DNA from: an uncultured Holophagaceae bacterium
Lineage (GTDB): Bacteria; Acidobacteriota; Holophagae; Holophagales; Holophagaceae
Reading direction: 5' to 3'
NCBI GenBank assembly: GCA_903863195.1
Contig: CAIPAY010000119.1
Coordinates: 1 to 38,402 of the forward strand
DNA length: 38,402 nt
This document shows, one piece after another, positions 35,619-38,402 of the stretch (position 1 is the stretch's first letter; each line of letters opens with the position of its first letter). A program made the translations under genes and the position numbers. The notes beneath the pieces were generated by a model. It made no database searches. It saw only the letters and a program-made list of their open reading frames with translations, and was not told the origin of the DNA.

Positions 35619-36746
35619 TCAGCGCCAGACTTCCCATGCCCCGCCGGGCCAGCGGGCAGCAGCGGCCTGGGTCCAGCTTTTCGGGAAGGCCAGGTCGAGG
35701 GGCGGGCCTCCGGTGGGTTGATTCGACTGGAACCGGTGGAACTCGTCGGCGAGTCCCTGCGCCAGGAAGGCCTGCACCAGAGAGCCGCCCCCTTCCACCA
35801 GGAGCCGACCCACGCCTCGCGCAGCCAGTTCATGCAGGAGATGGCGCAGGCTGCAGCCCTGGCCCTCGGGGGGCAGGCTGAGGTCCTCGACGCCCCGGAG
35901 GGGAACCCGATCCCCCGTGACGGCGCGGAAGGCCGGCTGGCCTGCCACGGGCGCCCAGACCCGGGCGGTGGCGGGCAGCCGTCCCTGGGGATCCAGCACG
36001 ACTCGGGCGAAGGTGCGGTGGGGGGCACTGGGGCCGGGCCAGCGGTCCGTGAGCTGCGGGTCATCCACGCTGATGGTGCCGCGGCCCACCAGGATGGCTT
36101 CAGAAGCACGCCGGAGGGCGTGGGCTAGGTGCTGCACCTCGGGGGGCGTCACCTGGGTCGTCTGGCCCGCGGGTCCCAGGGACCCATCGGAGCCCAGGGC
36201 CAGCTTGAGGGCGACCCAGGGCAGGCCGGTGCGGATGAGCTTGAAGAAGGGGGCATGGAAGCGGGCGCAGGCCTCGCCCAGCACGTCCTCCTCGACCTCG
36301 AGGCCCTGGGCGCGCAGGATCGCGAGGCCGCCGCCGTCCACCCGGGGGTTGGGGTCGCGCACCCCCACCACCACCCGCGCCACGCCGGCCTGGAGCAGAG
36401 CCTGGGTGCAGGGGCCCGTGCGGCCCTGGTGGCAGCAGGGCTCCAGGGTCACGTAGGCCGTGGCGCCCCGGGGGTCCAGGCCCCGGGCTTCCGCGTCCCG
36501 CAGGGCCATGATCTCGCCGTGGGGATCCCCGGCCCGGGTGTGGACACCCGCGCCCAGGACTCGGCCCTCCCGCACGAGGACGCAGCCCACGGGCGGGTTG
36601 GGGCTGGCCAGGCCCACGCCCTTGAGGCCCTCCTGGAGGGCCAGGGCCATGAAGTGATCGTCTCCAGTCAGCCCGGCGGGGTCCGGCCAGGGACCGCCCG
36701 TGGCCAGGGCCCAGGCGACTTCCGGCGTCAGGACCAGCTCAGCCAT
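35619..36746 (-). CDS. ribD: Bifunctional riboflavin deaminase/reductase RibD
   Basis: RibD performs the deamination and side-chain reduction steps of riboflavin synthesis. The 375-residue product has an N-terminal cytidine-deaminase domain (ASPNPPVGCVLV at 48-59; zinc ligands H76, C104 and C113 with E78 as the general acid; LEPCCHQGRTGPC). The C-terminal reductase domain (ALKLALGSDGSLG, ILVGRGTISVDDPQLT) uses NADPH. The zinc motif is PHGE rather than the usual PHAE, a small change. The ATG at 36746 overlaps the ftsY stop by 8 bases, so ribD is coupled to ftsY. Other rib genes are not adjacent. The frame runs further upstream inside ftsY, but that part is not RibD-like. Confidence 0.94.
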   Translation of the reverse strand: MAELVLTPEVAWALATGGPWPDPAGLTGDDHFMALALQEGLKGVGLASPNPPVGCVLVREGRVLGAGVHTRAGDPHGEIMALRDAEARGLDPRGATAYVTLEPCCHQGRTGPCTQALLQAGVARVVVGVRDPNPRVDGGGLAILRAQGLEVEEDVLGEACARFHAPFFKLIRTGLPWVALKLALGSDGSLGPAGQTTQVTPPEVQHLAHALRRASEAILVGRGTISVDDPQLTDRWPGPSAPHRTFARVVLDPQGRLPATARVWAPVAGQPAFRAVTGDRVPLRGVEDLSLPPEGQGCSLRHLLHELAARGVGRLLVEGGGSLVQAFLAQGLADEFHRFQSNQPTGGPPLDLAFPKSWTQAAAARWPGGAWEVWR

Positions 36747-37656
36747 CGAGCAGGCCGTCCACGAAGGCCTCCGCCTCGAAGGGGATGAGGTCATCCACCC
36801 CCTCCCCCACGCCCACGAAAGCGATGGGCAGCTTCAGGCGATCCAGGATGGGCACGACCACGCCGCCCTTGGCGCTGCCATCCAGCTTGGTGAGGACCAG
36901 GTCCGTGACGCCGGCGACCCGGGCGAAGGTCTCCGCCTGGTGCAGGCCGTTCTGGCCCGTGGTGGCGTCCAGAACCAGGAGCACCCGGTGGGGCGCATCC
37001 GGGATCACCTTCTGGAGGCTGCGGTGGATCTTGTCGAGCTCCTTCATCAGGTGGTCCTTCGTGTGCAGCCGGCCCGCGGTGTCGATGAGCACCCAGGAGG
37101 TGCCCTTGGCGAGGGCGCTGGTGGCGCCGTCGAAGGCGATGGCCGCGGGATCGCCGCCCATCTGGTTGCGGATCACGGGCACCCCGGCCCGCTGGCCCCA
37201 GAGCTCCAGCTGGTCGATGGCGGCGGCGCGGAAGGTGTCGCCGGCCACCACCAGCACGCTCTCGCCCCGGGTCTTCAGGAGGGCGGCCAGCTTGCCCAGG
37301 GTGGTGGTCTTGCCGACGCCGTTGACGCCCACCAGCAGCACCACCTGGGTGCCCTGGGCGACGAAGGGCCGGGCGGGCCGCTGCCGCAGGATCCGCAGCA
37401 GCTCGTCCTTCAGGATCGCCTTGGCGTCGATCTCGGTGCCACTCTTGAGCTCGCGGCGCAGCCGGGCCATGAGCTGCTCCACGGCGGTCACGCCCAGGTC
37501 GGCCTGGAGCAGCAGGTCCTCCAACTCCTCCAGCTGGGCCGCGTCCAGCCGACGCAGGCCCAGCAGGCGACCCAGGGGCGCCAGCACCAGCTCCTGGGTG
37601 CGCTTGAGCCCCTGCTTGAACTTGCTGAAGAGACCACCCAGAAGACCCACGCCCAC
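36739..37656 (-). CDS. ftsY: Signal recognition particle receptor FtsY
   Basis: FtsY is the membrane-associated GTPase that receives SRP-ribosome complexes for co-translational insertion. The 305-residue product has the N domain (20-90), then G1 LLVGVNGVGKTTTLGKLA (107-124), VVAGDTFRAAAIDQLELW, DTAGRLH, and TKLDGSAKGG near the C-terminus. It lacks the long acidic A domain of E. coli FtsY. It begins with a short hydrophobic/basic MGVGLLGGLFSKFKQ-type helix that can bind membranes. Start codons are GTG; one at 37656 and another two codons later are both possible. It is co-oriented with and overlaps ribD. Confidence 0.96.
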   Translation of the reverse strand: MGVGLLGGLFSKFKQGLKRTQELVLAPLGRLLGLRRLDAAQLEELEDLLLQADLGVTAVEQLMARLRRELKSGTEIDAKAILKDELLRILRQRPARPFVAQGTQVVLLVGVNGVGKTTTLGKLAALLKTRGESVLVVAGDTFRAAAIDQLELWGQRAGVPVIRNQMGGDPAAIAFDGATSALAKGTSWVLIDTAGRLHTKDHLMKELDKIHRSLQKVIPDAPHRVLLVLDATTGQNGLHQAETFARVAGVTDLVLTKLDGSAKGGVVVPILDRLKLPIAFVGVGEGVDDLIPFEAEAFVDGLLDG

Positions 37657-37745
37657 CTCGCGAGCCCCCAGTCTACCGAAGCCTTGCGGGAATCCGCAGG
37701 AGGGGCCGCAAACCTGGGCTATTGAGGCGGGGCGTCACCCTCGGG

Positions 37746-37761
37746 TGTTCCACGTGGAACA
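37746..37761. promoter_or_regulatory. parS site, perfect consensus
   Basis: TGTTCCACGTGGAACA is a 16-base perfect palindrome matching the parS consensus at every position. It lies in the 150-base spacer upstream of ftsY and outside any gene, and is the clearest of the four. Confidence 0.93.
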
Positions 37762-37806
37762 GGCCCGGGGGTGTTCCCGGAAGCGCAAACCCTTTGGATG
37801 TATCTC

Positions 37807-38178
37807 CTAGCGATTTGGAGGTGAAGCCATGGGTGGGATCAGCACCGGCGTGACGCCGCCGATGTTGCCCCAGGTCCGCAGGCCCCAGGAGCGCTCATCC
37901 CAGCCTCCGTGCGTGGCGGCGAGGGCGCCCAGCACCAGCAGGCCATCCACCACGGGGTTCACCAGGTGGCGCAGGGGGGCGCCGGGCTGAAGGGCGGCGG
38001 GGTCCACCGCATAGGATCTTGGTCCTGGGTGGGGGGGCAGCTTCAGGGGCCGGGGCTTGCCCAGCTCGCCCACCTCGCAGGTGAACTCCCGGGGAGGCGC
38101 CAGCGCCTGCAGGGGCAGAGGGGGGCCGAAGGCCAGCGGTGGCAACTCAAGGAGCAGCACAAGCGGGGCGATCAGCAT
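37807..38178 (-). CDS. Small exported or membrane-anchored protein, unknown
   Basis: This 123-residue product starts at an ATG with a strong GGAGG ribosome-binding site five bases upstream. It has a hydrophobic N-terminus (MLIAPLVLLLELPPLAFG) that may be a signal or anchor. The rest is Pro-rich with a central Leu/Ala-rich stretch (GLLVLGALAATHGGWDE) and a Trp-Gly-containing tail. I do not recognise a family. It lies about 50 bp after lon on the same strand, so it may be read through from it. Composition is like its neighbours. The good site and the lack of a competing frame support it as a real gene, but only moderately. Confidence 0.5.
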   Translation of the reverse strand: MLIAPLVLLLELPPLAFGPPLPLQALAPPREFTCEVGELGKPRPLKLPPHPGPRSYAVDPAALQPGAPLRHLVNPVVDGLLVLGALAATHGGWDERSWGLRTWGNIGGVTPVLIPPMASPPNR

Positions 38179-38217
38179 GGGGCGCCTCCAGCAGTAACAT
38201 CGGCTCGAAGGCGCCCC
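38179..38217 (-). promoter_or_regulatory. Hairpin covering the ribosome-binding site of the 37807-38178 gene
   Basis: GGGGCGCCT at 38179-38187 and AGGCGCCCC at 38209-38217 form a perfect 9-bp stem with a 21-base loop. On the minus strand the second arm includes part of the Shine-Dalgarno and abuts the ATG. It may end lon transcripts or hold back translation of the next gene. Confidence 0.4.
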
Positions 38218-38226
38218 AGGGCAAGG

Positions 38227-38402
38227 TTCAGCGTGAGTTGGCCTTGGCTTTTTTCGGGATTTCAGGCAGCGTCCAGCCCACCAGGGCCTGCTCGAAGACC
38301 TCCTCCACGTGCTTCACGGGGTGGAAGCGGAGCTGCTCGCGCAGCTCAGGGTCGATCTCCTCCAGATCCTTCTGGTTGGCGAAGGGAATGAGGATGTCGT
38401 GG
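38227..38402 (-). CDS. lon: Lon protease, C-terminal end (partial)
   Basis: The last 58 codons of a minus-strand gene run off the window edge. The encoded tail reads HDILIPFANQKDLEEIDPEL, then Phe-His-Pro-Val-Lys-His-Val-Glu-Glu-Val-Phe-Glu-Gln-Ala-Leu, and ends Lys-Lys-Ala-Lys-Ala-Asn-Ser-Arg. This is the typical C-terminus of the ATP-dependent protease Lon, after the catalytic Ser-Lys dyad (PxENxxDLEEIP... HxxxVLxxAL). The first reading-frame base is cut at 38402. Upstream domains lie outside. The identification is good for such a short piece. Confidence 0.85.

Overview
The window is a chromosomal replication-origin neighbourhood from a very GC-rich bacterium. Gene content and protein style (KimA-like permeases, a short R3H protein, parS of the GTTCCACGTGGAAC type, the dnaA/rpmH arrangement) fit an Acidobacteriota of the Holophaga/Geothrix kind. 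That assignment is inference from general resemblance and was not tested by a search. No rRNA, tRNA, CRISPR array, insertion sequence or prophage was recognised.

Layout. (1) 1-2149, plus strand: a putative lipoprotein, thiG and a YceH/DUF480 protein. (2) 2146-5470, minus strand: a probable operon of an MFSD1-like transporter, a secreted RNase Sa/barnase-type ribonuclease, its barstar-type inhibitor and an Old Yellow Enzyme reductase. (3) 5665-8177, plus: a secreted thermolysin-family (M4) protease and a zinc-ribbon/RDD-like membrane protein. (4) 8188-13199, minus: two tandem KimA-like potassium permeases and an unrecognised Rossmann-type protein. (5) lipA (plus), meeting a minus-strand block of polyferredoxin, Usg/ASADH-like protein and purB. 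(6) glyA and a gamma-glutamylcyclotransferase-like gene (plus). (7) The origin core: gyrA, gyrB, dnaN and dnaA on minus, then rpmH, rnpA, yidC, jag/khpB and mnmE on plus. (8) 31333-35326, plus: a secreted unknown, gatB, a small zinc-ribbon membrane protein, and a trans-sulfuration PLP enzyme translationally coupled to thiS. (9) 35619-38402, minus: ribD, ftsY, a small exported unknown and the C-terminal end of lon.

How it fits together. Replication initiation (dnaA, dnaN, gyrase) diverges from the L34/RNase P/YidC/Jag/MnmE block, the classical bacterial oriC arrangement. recF is not between dnaN and gyrB, and mnmG, rsmG and parAB are not next to mnmE. The dnaA-dnaN spacer carries DnaA-box-like sites and an AT-rich patch and is the best oriC candidate. 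Four near-identical parS palindromes lie at 18.95, 21.78, 30.53 and 37.75 kb on both sides of it, so a ParABS system is expected elsewhere in the genome.

Most of the window is housekeeping. The parts most worth a second look are the ribonuclease/barstar pair beside an MFSD1-like transporter and secreted protease, the DnaA helix-turn-helix substitutions, the parS palindromes inside coding sequence, the altered G4 motif of MnmE, the thiS-PLP enzyme coupling, and an intergenic inverted repeat with a perfect DnaA box at 35.43 kb.
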